Shown: piece by piece, positions 36,701 through 47,927 of the stretch
Layout of the letters: each line of letters starts with the position of its first letter
How positions within the stretch are numbered: position 1 is the first letter of the stretch
Assembly: GCA_027924585.1 (NCBI GenBank)
Contig: BSBM01000461.1
Location: 10,555,001 to 10,619,000 of the forward strand
Source of the DNA: Larix kaempferi
Taxonomy: Eukaryota; Streptophyta; Pinopsida; Pinales; Pinaceae
Length of the DNA: 64,000 nt
Direction: 5' to 3'
Made by a program: the position numbers and the translations under genes
Notes under the pieces: generated by a model
What the model was told of the DNA's origin: nothing
The model's input: only the letters and a program-made list of their open reading frames with translations
Database searches by the model: none

Positions 36701-37808
36701 GATTATCTACTGGAACTGTTCCAGCTCCTACAACACTTAGATATCTATCATCACCAACAAATATTTGTTTGGTGTTACATTCATGCATAGTAGAAAATAT
36801 GGCTTGATCCTTAGCCATATGATAAGATGCTACAGAATCAATGAGCCATTCATTTGAAGTAGAAGAAGAAGATGCATTATAAGAATAACCAGAAGCACAA
36901 AGTGCATGTCCATGAGAGGTAGATTCTGAAGGCGAATCTAGGGTGATGTGGTGCTTATTCATTGCTACTTCCAAGGCTGCCATCTTCTTGAAACACTTAG
37001 ATTCATCATGATTATCTTTCAAACAATAGTTGCAATGATGCTCAGTCTTCTTGCCTTTTGGCTTGGATCCTTTGTCATTTTTTAAAGAAGGAGCTGACTG
37101 AGAGGGTTTTGGACCCTTGTTTGACTTATTATTGCGAAAATTTTGTTTCTTGGGAGGCTTGGACTTTTCTTTCTGTTGGGACAATAAGGTTTTCCCAGAT
37201 GTATCTGCATTGTTGATTATTCCAAGATGAATGAGTTTATCTTGCTCTCTAATCAATAAATCACAAAATGATTCAAGACTAGGCTCTTGATAGTTAGTTG
37301 CATTCAAGGATTCTTTCATGGAGTAAAATGTAGATACAAAAATAGAATATGCAGGTCCAAGTTTGGAAAGAATATGATAACTGCATTGTTTGTCTTCCCT
37401 CTTAATCTTACATTCTGCACATAAGAGTTTAAGAGTTTTGTACTTAGATAAATAATCTTGAATGCATGAAAAGTCACTTGGATTTAAAGAAATCAACTCA
37501 TTTTCGAGTTGGTGACCTCGAATTTCATTGTGTTTACCAAACACAGATTCCAACTTGTCCCAAGCAGCATCAGGTTCATCAATTCCAGATATGTGGAATC
37601 GCAAATCAGTAGAGATTGACATCCCAATCAATCCACGAGCTTCGTCACATCTATTTGCCCATTTTATTTTCTTATCATCATCAATGGTTTATGTTTCTTT
37701 CCCTGAGGTAATTTTGAAAAGTCCCCTACTTCGTAGAATATCCTCGATACAAGATTTCCATGAGAAATAGTTGGAATTGTTAAGGAGAATATCACAAGGG
37801 GCGGCCAT
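33772..37808 (-). pseudogene. Copia-1 gag-pol (minus strand), decayed
   Basis: ATG at 37808 (MAAPCDILLNNSNYFSWKS) to a stop at 33772-33774, about 1,345 codons. In order: UBN2-type gag; CCHC knuckle CNYCLKDNHDESKC (~37020); protease EWLIDSVASYH, where the active-site Gly is Val; GAG-pre-integrase LWHERFGYLNYCSL; integrase core with HSDLCGPLP, FIDDYTRRTW, RFDNGGEY and TPQQNGVAERKN; RT with SAFLHGDLQEEIYMEQP and intact YVDD (ALYVDDLILTG, ~34690); RNase H with DSDWVG and CDNQS. Defects: in-frame stops at 37689, near 35257, near 34954, near 34456 and near 34056 (the last within the RNase H Glu motif region EVEY), plus a frameshift near 35810. The order is normal for Copia. It is inactive now, but close to intact. 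Confidence 0.95.
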
Positions 37809-38904
37809 ATTTGTAAATTAATAGCTGTAAAAAACAAAAACCAATAGTCTGGATGTGAAGAGCTTGAAAAAATAGGTGGTTTCAAAAAAAATGGCACTGA
37901 AAAATGACTCTGTATGATGAAGTTATGCTTGAACAAAGAAATTGTTGAAGATGTCCACAATAGTGACGTGGCAGCTAGAGAATGTCCAGCAAAAAAAAAA
38001 AAACCCTCTCTTCCCAAGATGGACCTTTTGACAATCACTTTACAAGAAAGTTGTTTTAAGTGAACCACTTTTGTAAATTGAGTGATTTCACTTTTACAAT
38101 GATATTACTTTTAAATAGTGCAACAATAAAAATGAACTTAAGTGACTCACTTGTATTTTTATTTTTTATTATTTAAGTGAGATGCACTTTTACAATAAAG
38201 TAACTTGAAAATAGAAATTGCATGCACTTTTTCTTTTAAAAGTAACTTCCTAAGACTTAAACACAAGACCTAATAAGGAATAATGCAACTTTGAACCAAG
38301 TGAGCTAGATTAAAAGGTATGTAAAATATGGGAATGAGGAAGGGTTTTTTTTTTTTTTTTTACTCTTTTTGCTCGGTTTGTGTGCTTGCCCTTTTTCCTG
38401 CAAAACACACCACAAATCGAAACAAAAAAAAACTTTTCTACACTTCTAGAGTTAGATCTCGTTAGCTTGCCTGGAAAGTCTGCGTTTTCTCTCAGGTAGC
38501 CGAGAAAAACCCTTTCCTTTTCTGTTTCTGATTTGCCGAGATTGCTCAAGGTGCACGCCAAAGAGCATACACAGATGGGAAAGCAACAATCCAAACCCAA
38601 AAAAAAAAATCTAACAGTAAAAAATGATAAAATATGATTTTTTTTCTTTTAAAAACAGAAAATAAAAAAATGCGTCACTATAACATTATACCTTCAGATC
38701 TGATGAAATACGCGTTTCTGGAGCAACCGGGAACCGTTTTTGATCAAACAAAAACTATTTCCCAATGAAAACGACGCTCTGGACACAATGGAACACCTCC
38801 CATAGCCCAGAAATGCACAGAAATACTAGAACCAGAAACCCTTTCAAGTTTCAGCAACAATAGTTCAAGATCTAGATCATAACCGAAAGCGGCTCTTCAT
38901 AAAA
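37809..38904 (-). other. Copia-1 leader between PBS and gag
   Basis: Just over 1 kb of untranslated leader on the minus strand, with A/T homopolymers (around 37990, 38345, 38600) and no convincing ORF. A leader this long is at the high end for Copia. Confidence 0.7.
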
Positions 38905-38916
38905 GCTCTGATACCA
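38905..38916 (-). other. Copia-1 primer binding site
   Basis: GCTCTGATACCA on plus, which is TGGTATCAGAGC on minus, directly adjacent to the LTR end at 38917. Confidence 0.95.
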
Positions 38917-39374
38917 TGTTCGGGTACACAGGGTACTACCAAAGGAACGAACACCAAGAGAAACCACTTCACACAAACAGATCACAAATCAACACACCGA
39001 TGTTTTGACGTGGTTTAAACCCTCTTGAGGGAAACACTCCACGGCCCCGGCCAAATAGCTTCTGCGGAACAATTTATTATGCAAAGAAAGAAAGTTACAA
39101 ATGAATTTCTCATAATCGATCAACTAAACAATGACCCTCCATGCTCTTTAAATAGAGATCATGGACCAATCGGGTGTTAAGCCACAGATCAAGATTAGGT
39201 TTGATCTAAGAGAAGTTGAGCCGTCGAATCACTCTATGTCGGGAACATATCGTGACCGTCGGATTAAGTATTTACAAATGCATACTAATGCATACTAAAG
39301 AAACACACTATCCCTAACGGATATACTACACAAGTTGATCTTAACTAACTCCTAAGTGTCTAAATATCCTAACA
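38917..39374 (-). repeat. Copia-1 5' LTR
   Basis: Minus reading starts TGTTAGGATATTTAG at 39374 and ends CCCGAACA at 38917. Confidence 0.95.
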
Positions 39375-39525
39375 CCCTCCTTTTCAGCTGATGCCAGAAC
39401 TTTCATCAACATGATTGGTGATTGGTATGTTTATGAGTCTTTTTCATACATAGAGTCTGGGGAAGTGACATTGTTCACCTTCTACCAAGAATAGTTCCTT
39501 ACAGGTTGGTCATTCAAGAGGTTTC
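39375..39525 (+). pseudogene. Tat-1 ORF2, second piece
   Basis: The 150 bp between Copia-1 and the TR-GAG element continue ORF2 in a compatible frame (SADARTFINMIGDWYVYES), with one stop near 39495. The piece is bounded by CCCTC and GTTTC target duplications. Confidence 0.65.
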
Positions 39526-40215
39526 TGTTAGGATATTCCTATACTCCATCCTAGTCTCACTAGTATTTTGATCATTTACATTTTCAGTCATGCATGCACT
39601 TTTAGGGTTTGCATGTATTCTAGGGTTTGCATGCATCCTAGTCATCAATCCAGCACCTAGCCCTAAGTTAGCCATCTCCCAGGAGCTTCTCACTATTCAA
39701 TTTTAGCCCTCCAGTTTCTTAATGTGTCCTTCTTCCTTGATTTTAGGGAGCAACTCACCCTTCTTCACCTACCAATCCAGTTGTCTTCAGTTTACACTCA
39801 GTTACACTGAGTTACACCTACCAGAGTTAGTTTGACTGATGGTTGACAATTACTTGAGCATTGATGACTCTACTGATGATGATAGAGACTTCCAGTTGTG
39901 CTCTGATGATCATGAGGACACCTAGTTGTGCTGCGATGACACTCTATTGATCTTATGATCACTCTGAGAGGCTAATTCGAATTGCCACCTTAGGCATTTG
40001 AATCCTCTCTACCATTGTACTATTTATTTGTCCATATTGTGATTAATTAACTAGTGTGTGTGAAGTATTATTGCTTCTATCTGAGTTCTACTGTACCATA
40101 TTATTCCATTGCTCATTATACTGTATTGTTCACTCTTCTTCTATTTTCCTGCTTAATCATAATTACTCTTGTGAGGTATACATCATCTCTTAGATCTGCT
40201 GTGAGGATTTTCACA
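39526..40215 (+). repeat. TR-GAG element 5' LTR
   Basis: TG...CA ends, followed at once by the PBS. Contains a CAGTTACACTGAGTTACAC short repeat that is longer in the 3' LTR, which explains the 23-bp length difference. Confidence 0.95.
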
Positions 40216-40379
40216 TGGTATCAGAGCATGTTGAGAGTATTGTTTATCTCCATTCTTGAGAGTTTTTTGCAGGTTATTACCAAGATTTCGAGTGTAGCAG
40301 TTGCAGCACTTTCTTAATTTTTGAAGCAGTAGCAGTTGCAGTTATTCTATATTATTTTTGCAGGTCTTCTACAGCTTCA

Positions 40380-41507
40380 ATGAATTCAAAAGATATCACT
40401 CCTCTTTCTCCTTTCTCTCCTCTCAGCTATGATGATTGGAAACCAAAAATGATAGCATACTTGAAGAGCCATGATCTCTTTGACTATTGTTTTGAAAGAG
40501 AGTTCGAATCTTCTGAAGAGAAGATTGATTGGTTAAATAAAGTTGATGAAGCCTTTGGATCAATGTTGGATGCTATGTCTGATTGGATGTTATATGACCT
40601 CCCTGATTTTTCATCACCAAAAGAGCTATGGGCTCACTTGGATGAAACATTTGGCAGAGAGAATGAAGGACTTGGTTTCAACCCATTCGAAAGCAAACAA
40701 AGTGATGCATTCGCTCCTCTTGATGGTCTCTCAGATCATGAACCAATATCATGTCACATTGAAGTTGTTCACAAAGAACTTGCAGATTCTACACTCATGC
40801 TCAAACTTTCTTCTCTTTCTGTGCCAGCTCACACTCTAGATATTGCATAAGGTCCTAAATCCTCTCTTGCACCAGAGTTTGTTGGTTTGCATCATGATCA
40901 CATGATTATTTCGAGGGTCAAAACAGCTATTGAAGGTAATGCATTCGCTCCTCTCCAGCTATCTCCTCTTTTATACTACTATATGATCATAAATTCATGC
41001 TTTCGGAAGGTTATTGAAGATTATGGCCATTTCCATTCGCTTGGGATAAAATCTCATGCAATTACTAGTTTTAATCTCACCTCTCATGGTTCAAAGGAGA
41101 TCTCAAGAAACCATGACTCAAGTCTTGTATCTAAATTGGGTTCTAAACAATTACTACTTGGGATAATTTCTCATGCATATGATAGTTTTGATCTCACCCC
41201 TGCTGGTTCAAAGGAGATCTCAAGAAACTATTTTTTAAGTCTTAAATCTGATTTTGATTTCAAGCAAACATGTAATAGCTCTTTTTGGAATAATCTCACC
41301 CATGGTGGTTCGAAGGAGAAGAGAAAAGACTATATGCACTTTCACAGATTTGATCCTACCTCAGCTGATTTGAATCACAAGTTCAAGGATCATTCTTATA
41401 CTATTGGATTTGTTCTCATCACATTCGATCTGAAGAGCAAGTACAAGCACATGCTTTTTGAGCATGATCCACTTCTTCCCAAGAAGAAGATACCTCCAAA
41501 CATATGA
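40380..41507 (+). pseudogene. TR-GAG element gag-like ORF with one stop
   Basis: One frame of 375 codons from ATG 40380 to a stop at 41505, broken only by a TAA at 40848-40850. Residues 1-110 resemble the Copia gag N-terminus (YDDWKPKMIAYLKSHDLFDY; LYDLPDFSSPKELWAHLDETFG). No CCHC knuckle is seen. The second half is unlike gag and contains a tandem repeat of about 38 residues: SHAITSFNLTSHGSKEISRN (nt ~41060) and SHAYDSFDLTPAGSKEISRN (nt ~41170). The two parts may be one gag-like protein or a fusion of gag with other sequence. Only one stop over 1.1 kb indicates a recent working copy. Confidence 0.75.
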
Positions 41508-41694
41508 CCAAGCATCACACCTGTTTGAGTTTGGAGCATTTAATTTTTTGTGTGTGCCTTACAGTGTGTATTTGAGGAGGGGGTATGTTTCCCATGAAAT
41601 TTTCCCACTTCCTTGGTTTATTGACTGTTATTATTCATTGTATTGGGTGACCTTTGGTCTTAGTTACCAGGGCCTAGGATGGATTAAGGGGGGG

Positions 41695-42407
41695 TGTTAG
41701 GATATTCCTATACTCCATCCTAGTCCCACCAGTATTTTGATCATTTACATTTTCAGTCATGCATGCACTTTTAGCGTTTGCATGCATTTTGCATGCATCC
41801 CAGTCATCAATCCAGCACCTAGCCCTCAGTTAGCCATCCCCTAGGAGCTTCTCACTATTTAGTTTTATCCCTCCAGTTGCTTAATGCGCCCTTATTCCTT
41901 GATTTTAGGGAGCAACTCGCCCTTCTTCACCTACCAGTCCAGTTGTCTTCAATTTACACTCAGTTACAGTCAGTTATACTCAGTTACACTGAGTTACACT
42001 CAGTTACACCTACCAGAGTTAGTTTGACTGATGGTTGACAGTTACTTGAGCATTGATGACTCCACTGATGATGATGGAGACTTCCAATTGTGCTCTGATG
42101 ATCATGAGGACACCTAGTTGTGCTCCAATGACACTCTATTGATCGTATGATCACTCCAAGAGGTTAATTCGAATTTCCACCTTAAGCATTCAAATCCTCT
42201 CTACCATTGTACTATTTATTTGTCCATATTATGATTAATTAGCTAGTGTGTGTGAAGTATTATTGCTTCTATCTGAGTTCTACTGTACCATATTATTCTG
42301 TTGCTCATTATACTATATTGTTCACTCTTCTTCTATTTTCATGCTTAATCATAATTACTCTTGTGAGGTATACATCATCTCTTAGATCTGCTGTGAGGAT
42401 TTTCACA
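41695..42407 (+). repeat. TR-GAG element 3' LTR
   Basis: Mirrors the 5' LTR with an expanded CAGTTACACTCAGTTACA tract near 41955-42010. Confidence 0.95.
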
Positions 42408-42412
42408 GTTTC

Positions 42413-43190
42413 CTATCTAACTGTCACTGATGGTGTCTACAAGAAACTCACTGGTCCCAAAAAGAGGGGTTGGCCTAAATTCTCTTTAAATATTGAGCCA
42501 TTAGTTATCCCTACCTCAACCTGGGCTACAGTGCTTGGTGATCAGTTGGCTCCTTTGAAGTTGGGTAAATCCCCCAAAAGAAAGCATGATCCTAAGAAGT
42601 TCCTGGATGCACATTTCAAGAAGTATCATATGAAAATAGACTATGTCCATGAAGAACTCCCAGATGACTCCATCTATCAAGGAGTGAATAATTTTTCTGA
42701 ACTATTGGAAAGGGCCAAGAGCTTAGATGAACAGCAACAGATTATGGCATGTCATAAATAAATAAAAACTCAATTCTACAAGCAAAGAACAGTGGAGTTG
42801 AATCTCATTGAGCAAGTTATAAGGGATAAAGAACAAAAGCTAATCCAGCAGGCTAATGAACCTCTAATGCTTACTTATACAGATGGAGATAAAGGTAAAG
42901 ATCCCATGGAGAATCTCCCTCAAGTGAAAACAACTGAGCAGGTTAAAGCTTTGTTGCAGACCCCTCAGCATTTCTAGCAGGAGTTAGCACAACTCACTTC
43001 GGTGATTCATACTCAAATGATTGAACCTCCTAAGCTCACTATGGATGTTTAAGTGACTGCTACAGCTTTGCAAGTAGTTGATGATTTGACAATGGCTGAG
43101 GCTAACCCAGGAAAGAGACAAAAAGTTCAGATTTCTACATCAAAGATCCCTACTGTTGTTCTCATTGACAGTGATGTTGAAGATGAGCCA
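42413..43190 (+). pseudogene. Tat-1 ORF2, third piece
   Basis: Continues ORF2 after the TR-GAG element: LTVTDGVYKKLTGPKKRGWP near 42420, a lysine-rich stretch (KLGKSPKRKHDPKKF, ~42560) that could be a nuclear localisation signal, then Gln/Glu-rich helical sequence. Stops occur near 42759, 42975 and 43050. It ends in an acidic patch (IDSDVEDEPHP) where LARD-2 is inserted. Confidence 0.6.
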
Positions 43191-43195
43191 CATCC

Positions 43196-44575
43196 TGTAA
43201 TGTCCCCAGTTTGACCCCATGGCATTAAAATTGTAAATGATGTAATATTGTTATGAAATCGTGGCGAGGATCCCAAGGCCAAGGCCCTGCAATCAATTTA
43301 TTGATGCATATGGTTTACATGCTATCCATGCACAATGGAATTGCGAATATTATGTAAATATGTATTTTAATAAAAATACTCACAACTAGCTATGCAATGC
43401 AACAAGAGATGGGGGCATGATTTTACAAGGAATTGGGAGGGAAAACATTCAAACCCTTAGATCCAATCAAGTCAAGTCAAATGTCAATGAGAGAACCCAT
43501 GAACCCTCAACTACCCATGTTGACTTTTGTACCCAACTATTGATTTCTCCCAACAGTTGGTTGAGGTAGTTAATGCCTTAGGGAGGTATGGCTGTCCAAA
43601 TTCGAGTATGGGAAAGCCACCCTGCATGGAAAATCGTGTTTGGCTTCTTGGTCAAGAAAAGAGCCATGAATGGCTCCCCAAGCCATTATCCATCAACCAG
43701 TTTCTCTCCCTCACGAGTTTGGAGCTATCTGGGCGTTTTCTACCCATGTTTTTATGTGTTTTCCTTGATCCCTAGCTGAAAAAAGGGCATTTTTGTGTTG
43801 TATACCAATGGGGAAGAAGGGGAATCCAATTGGGGTTCCATAGAGACCGTTTGGGATGCTGAATGCTTAGATACTTGGGGGACAAATCATTTTCCTCCCT
43901 GTGAATGTTTTCCCCATCCCACAATTCGTTTTTGTTTGGAAACAATTTGGGGAAATCCCTTGGCCATCTTGTTTGTAAATCCCATTACTGAACATGTGTA
44001 TCCATGCCCAATGATTGTGATTGCTATGTGTAGATAGAGTATGTTGGGTATGGGTTATGGGAATCCATTCTTTTGGCTTGAGCTTGAGTACAAGCATCCA
44101 AGGTTCATATGTAGCCTGATAAACCCAGCTATGGACTGGCTTGGCACAGATGAGATGAATAATTGGGTTGTGCATGAGCTTGAATGTCCCCTTTTCCTTG
44201 TAAGAATCATGCCCAGCTCAGGGGTGGAAATTGTGTTGAGAGAATTGATGAACACAACTGGCCTATGGTTGGGCAGAACGTTGCAGCAACATAGCTAGTT
44301 GCTTGGGACAATTGCACAATGGAGATAAGTGTTTTTCTATCTATGTGTTTTGCCTCTGCAGTGTTTAAATTAATGACTGTTATTGATATATTTAATGCAT
44401 ATGAAAATATGTGTGGATGAGTTTATTTCCATTTTGCATGTTTGCTTGATTTGCATCTGCACACATTTGTTTTTAACTGTATGAATCTAATGAAAGGGCT
44501 GAGTTTTATGAAAAGCCACATAGATTGGTAGAATGTTCCCTTCCTCGAATTGGGTCCGCAGGTGGATACATTACA
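43196..44575 (+). repeat. LARD-2 5' LTR
   Basis: Boundaries fixed by target duplication, PBS and comparison with the 3' LTR. Frames inside it recur in both LTRs but carry no recognisable domain. Confidence 0.95.
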
Positions 44576-44577
44576 TT

Positions 44578-44589
44578 TGGTATCAGAGC
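44578..44589 (+). other. LARD-2 primer binding site
   Basis: TGGTATCAGAGC, two bases after the LTR end. Confidence 0.95.
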
Positions 44590-44889
44590 TGCTGGTTGCA
44601 GCATTGGGCCTTCATGGGCTACCTATCATAGTTGTAGAGGTAAGTATGCTTCTGGTTCAGCACTGATAATTAAGAAAATTTTCAAAATTTTCAAACTTTG
44701 AAAAATTTTCCAAGTGTTTTTGTTTGGTTGAGCCGACGCGTTTCGGCAAGTCTCGTGGAGTTGAGATGATACATTTTGGTGAGACTCGCTCAATGGAGCC
44801 GACATGGTCGGCAAATTTCGTTGAGTTGTGCCGATGAAGTTGTGGAAGTGCCCAAGGAAAGGAAGAAAATTTTCAAAAATTTTCTAAGT

Positions 44890-45255
44890 GTCTTTCGGCA
44901 GCAGAACTCGGTGAGTTGGTCCGCAACGGCGGAAGAACTGGGCGAGTTGGTCCGAAACTGCGGCAGAACTCGGCAAGTTGATTCGAAACGGCGGAAGGAC
45001 TCGACGAGTTCATCCGGAAAAAGTTTCTAAGTGTTTTATGGTGGAGGAACTCTGCAAGTTGGTCCAAAATTGTGGCAAAACTTGGTGAGTTGGTCCGAAA
45101 CAACAAAAAAGATAGATGAGTCGGTCGACCGGCGAAACTCGGCAAGTTGGTCTGTAACGGGTCGGAAGACATAGTTGAGTTCGTCGACTGGCAGAACTCG
45201 GTAAGTTGATCCATAACAGGTCGGAAGAGCTCGGTGAGTTGCTCCGAAACAGGGA
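44890..45255 (+). repeat. LARD-2 minisatellite, ~40-bp units
   Basis: Words of the type AGAACTCGGCGAGTTGGTCCG followed by AACGGCGGA recur about ten times with a ~38-44-bp step. Related GAGCCGACxxGTTTCGGC words extend left to about 44730. The array is CpG-rich in an AT-rich setting. Frames on both strands through it are artefacts of periodicity. Confidence 0.8.
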
Positions 45256-47418
45256 ATTTCAATGATTTTACAGAGTATTTCAGGTGCTGGAAGTTGAAAA
45301 ATTGTCATGGAACTTATGCACCAGATTGTGCGAAATGGAAAGAATTACAAAAACTGCAGTGGCGGAAGCCACAAGGAGGCAAGCCCCCTTGACCCCCATT
45401 CTCCCCCGAAGACAGTCGTGAAAGTGTGAAATGCATTCTCTATGCTTGGGATGAGAAGCAGGAATCTCATAGAAGGTTGTGGAAGCCTTATTGAGAGTAA
45501 TTGGATGTAATATGCATTGCGGAAGAGCAATGGGAGCAGCAAGGCAATGTTGATAAGAGGGAAATTCCTCACCTTAAACTATTTATTTTTATAGCATAAG
45601 AATTGCATGTTTGAAAATAGTAAGAATGAATGTTATACACATATGTATATATTGAATTGATAAATCGTGAGAAGATCATAGCTAATGATTGCTTGTATCC
45701 TTGGTAGGAAATCCAAGAAAAGGATCAGCTATGATGTGGAGGGGGAACTCCATGTCATGATGAGGAATTGGAAAGGGAGAATTCCTTAACTCTTCTCTTG
45801 CTATTGTATTTATATTTCCTGAGTTTTTATATACTGAAAATTATGGCATAGGGATTCTGGATATGCAAGAGAGTAATGCATATGAATTAGTGGGCATGAT
45901 TAAAGAGTTATTGCATAGTGCATGTGGATTGCTTATGCATGAGCATGATGTTGCACATGGGTAAAGGTAGTGAAAGTTACACATGCAATAGCCCATTAAT
46001 GGTATTGCCTATGGTTGATCACCAATAATGTTGTTGATAATGGTTGTATGAATCAAACCCTAGAAGCATGACTGAAAATGCAAGAGATTAGATAGATGAA
46101 ATGAATATGCACTAGATGGCATATTAATAAACATTGCACAGTGCATGTCATATTGCATATTGGTAAAATAGCGAGGTTTTACATATGCAATGAGCCACTT
46201 AAGATAATTATTGAGATTGCTAATAATTAGTTGTGTTTGCATTGGTTGTGGGACCAAAGAAAACTGAAGCATGGCTAAGGATGTGTATGATGTTGTTGCA
46301 TATGACCAACAACCTTATGAGGAAAGGATGGTGCGACAAATCTGTGATCATGATGTTGGAAAAATGACTGTGTAGCCTTGGTAAAAGACCAACTGATCAG
46401 GTAACATCCAGCGATGTTAATGACAGCCATGCAGGTAATGGTTATTTGTGCTAAATTGCATGAATGTTGAAAGAGGATTTGGCAAGATCCCTTCAACTAT
46501 GTTTAAACTATGTTGAATTGTTTACATGTGAGACTGAGTGCCTGAGTGTGAATATAATCCTACCAAGTATGGTCATGTATGGGTAAGTGAAGGCAAGTAT
46601 CCTTACACCCTATAGTTTCTTAGAAACCTCAATGCATTCATATGAAATTATATCATGCCATTTGTGTATGTTGGTTGTGAGTTTTAAACACCAAAACAAG
46701 TGATGACTTATGGTCCCATTGTAGTGTATGCCATATGAGATAGGCATGGTTAGGCCATAATATGTTGGAATGCATAGTATTCAAGGATTAATGAAAGGTT
46801 GTATTGAGGGGTTATGCATTGAGTGAATGCACATTAAAAGATTATGTAAATGTTGTGAATGTGCATGCATATGTGTGGGTGCACGTGTTGAGATGCATTG
46901 TGTGAATGCATGGGTGTGACATATATGTGTTTCAATGTAGTTAGATAATAGATGAAATGGTGGACTATTGTTAATCCTGAGACCATTTCATGAGCTTCTA
47001 TGAATGCAGGAGAAAGATTGCATGGAGAAAGTAGACATGTGATGGGCTACCAGAGCACTCTGTTGGAAGGACAGAGTTGCATGGAATGTGAAGTAATGAG
47101 TATTTACAGTTTATTTAAACTGCATGGATAGTGTGACTGTGTCTTGCAATTTTATTGTGATAATGATGCATATATAGAAATGTATATATTTCATTGCATT
47201 TCAAATATTAATAGCTGAAGGTGTTTGAATTATTGAGTGTTATAATTCTGAGATCACTTCAATGACTGTTGTGCCGATGAAATGATTATATGCATAGATA
47301 CTCACAACACATTTGGTTGATTGAAGTTTCAGTTTTCAAGTAGAAAACTCTTGCGTATGGCAATGAGGATAAGTCCATAGTAAAGACCGAGATCTACCAT
47401 GTGCCGAAGCCAAAGGTT

Positions 47419-47927
47419 ATGAGAAGGTTCTCATGGTTGTAACTTATGCATGAAACAAATCTAAAAATTGTTTGATTTAAGTTTATGAGAATAATCTCAT
47501 GGTTGCAAATCTAAATTCTGTAGGAAAACAGATTTGTAAATTTCAGATTTGAAATTTTGCTAATAATTGCTAATGACTGTTTGACTTATATAAAAATTGT
47601 GTTAGGAAGACATGTTGTAGGTGGATGTTCATGTATGGTAGCAAGGGTGAAACCATAATGGACAGAGTGATACCACTTACGAGAGCCAAACAATATGAGG
47701 ATGGCCTCATAGTTAAACCAATCCATTTCTGTAGGAGGACAGAATTGTAAATTCATGTTTGAATTTAATTATTAATGCCATTGATTGGTTATGAAACAAT
47801 CAGATTTGAAGTTATGATTAAATGTTGCTGAATGTTTGTCTATTTGGTAAGTGTGCCAGGATGACACATTGTAGGAAGACCATGTGTGATGGCCTACAAA
47901 ATCCAAACTAGATGGGAAGGATCCCAT
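47419..47927 (+). other. Four 6-4-6 hairpins with covarying stems
   Basis: ATGAGA-AGGT-TCTCAT (47419-47434), ATGAGA-ATAA-TCTCAT (47485-47500), ATGAGG-ATGG-CCTCAT (47695-47710) and ATGGGA-AGGA-TCCCAT (47912-47927). All have a perfect 6-bp stem and 4-nt loop. Two stem positions change from A-T to G-C on both sides at once. Flanks are partly alike (CCAAA before the hairpin in three, GGTTG after it in two), so these are probably diverged copies of one unit. Confidence 0.7.

Larger units (their letters stand above)
26022..39374 (-). mobile_element. Copia-1: complete minus-strand Copia element, itself interrupted
   Basis: Two 458-bp LTRs (26022-26479 and 38917-39374) bound the element, with initiator-Met PBS on the minus strand (38905-38916). 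A TAAGGGGGGA purine tract (26480-26489) abuts the 3' LTR. Flanks CCCGC (26017-26021) and CCCTC (39375-39379) are a target duplication with one mismatch. By hand I count about 24 differences between the LTRs (~5%). Removing the nested Copia-2 and its duplicated 5 bp leaves about 6.2 kb, normal for Copia. The insertion split ORF2 of Tat-1. Confidence 0.95.
39526..42407 (+). mobile_element. TR-GAG-like small LTR element (gag only)
   Basis: LTRs at 39526-40215 (690 bp) and 41695-42407 (713 bp) start TGTTAGGATATTCC and end TTTTCACA. Exact target duplication GTTTC at 39521-39525 and 42408-42412. PBS TGGTATCAGAGC follows at 40216-40227 and a G-run purine tract (ATTAAGGGGGGGG, 41683-41694) precedes the 3' LTR. 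The 1.5-kb interior encodes only a gag-like protein. This matches the described TR-GAG class of non-autonomous elements. It split Tat-1 ORF2. Confidence 0.95.

Noticed and set aside
40054-40317. Hydrophobic frame starting in the TR-GAG LTR (also at 42246)
   Set aside because: It occurs in both LTRs, includes PBS sequence in one copy, and has no conserved product.
44873-45308. Minus-strand repetitive frames in LARD-2
   Set aside because: Products of the ~40-bp minisatellite; no conserved start or domain.
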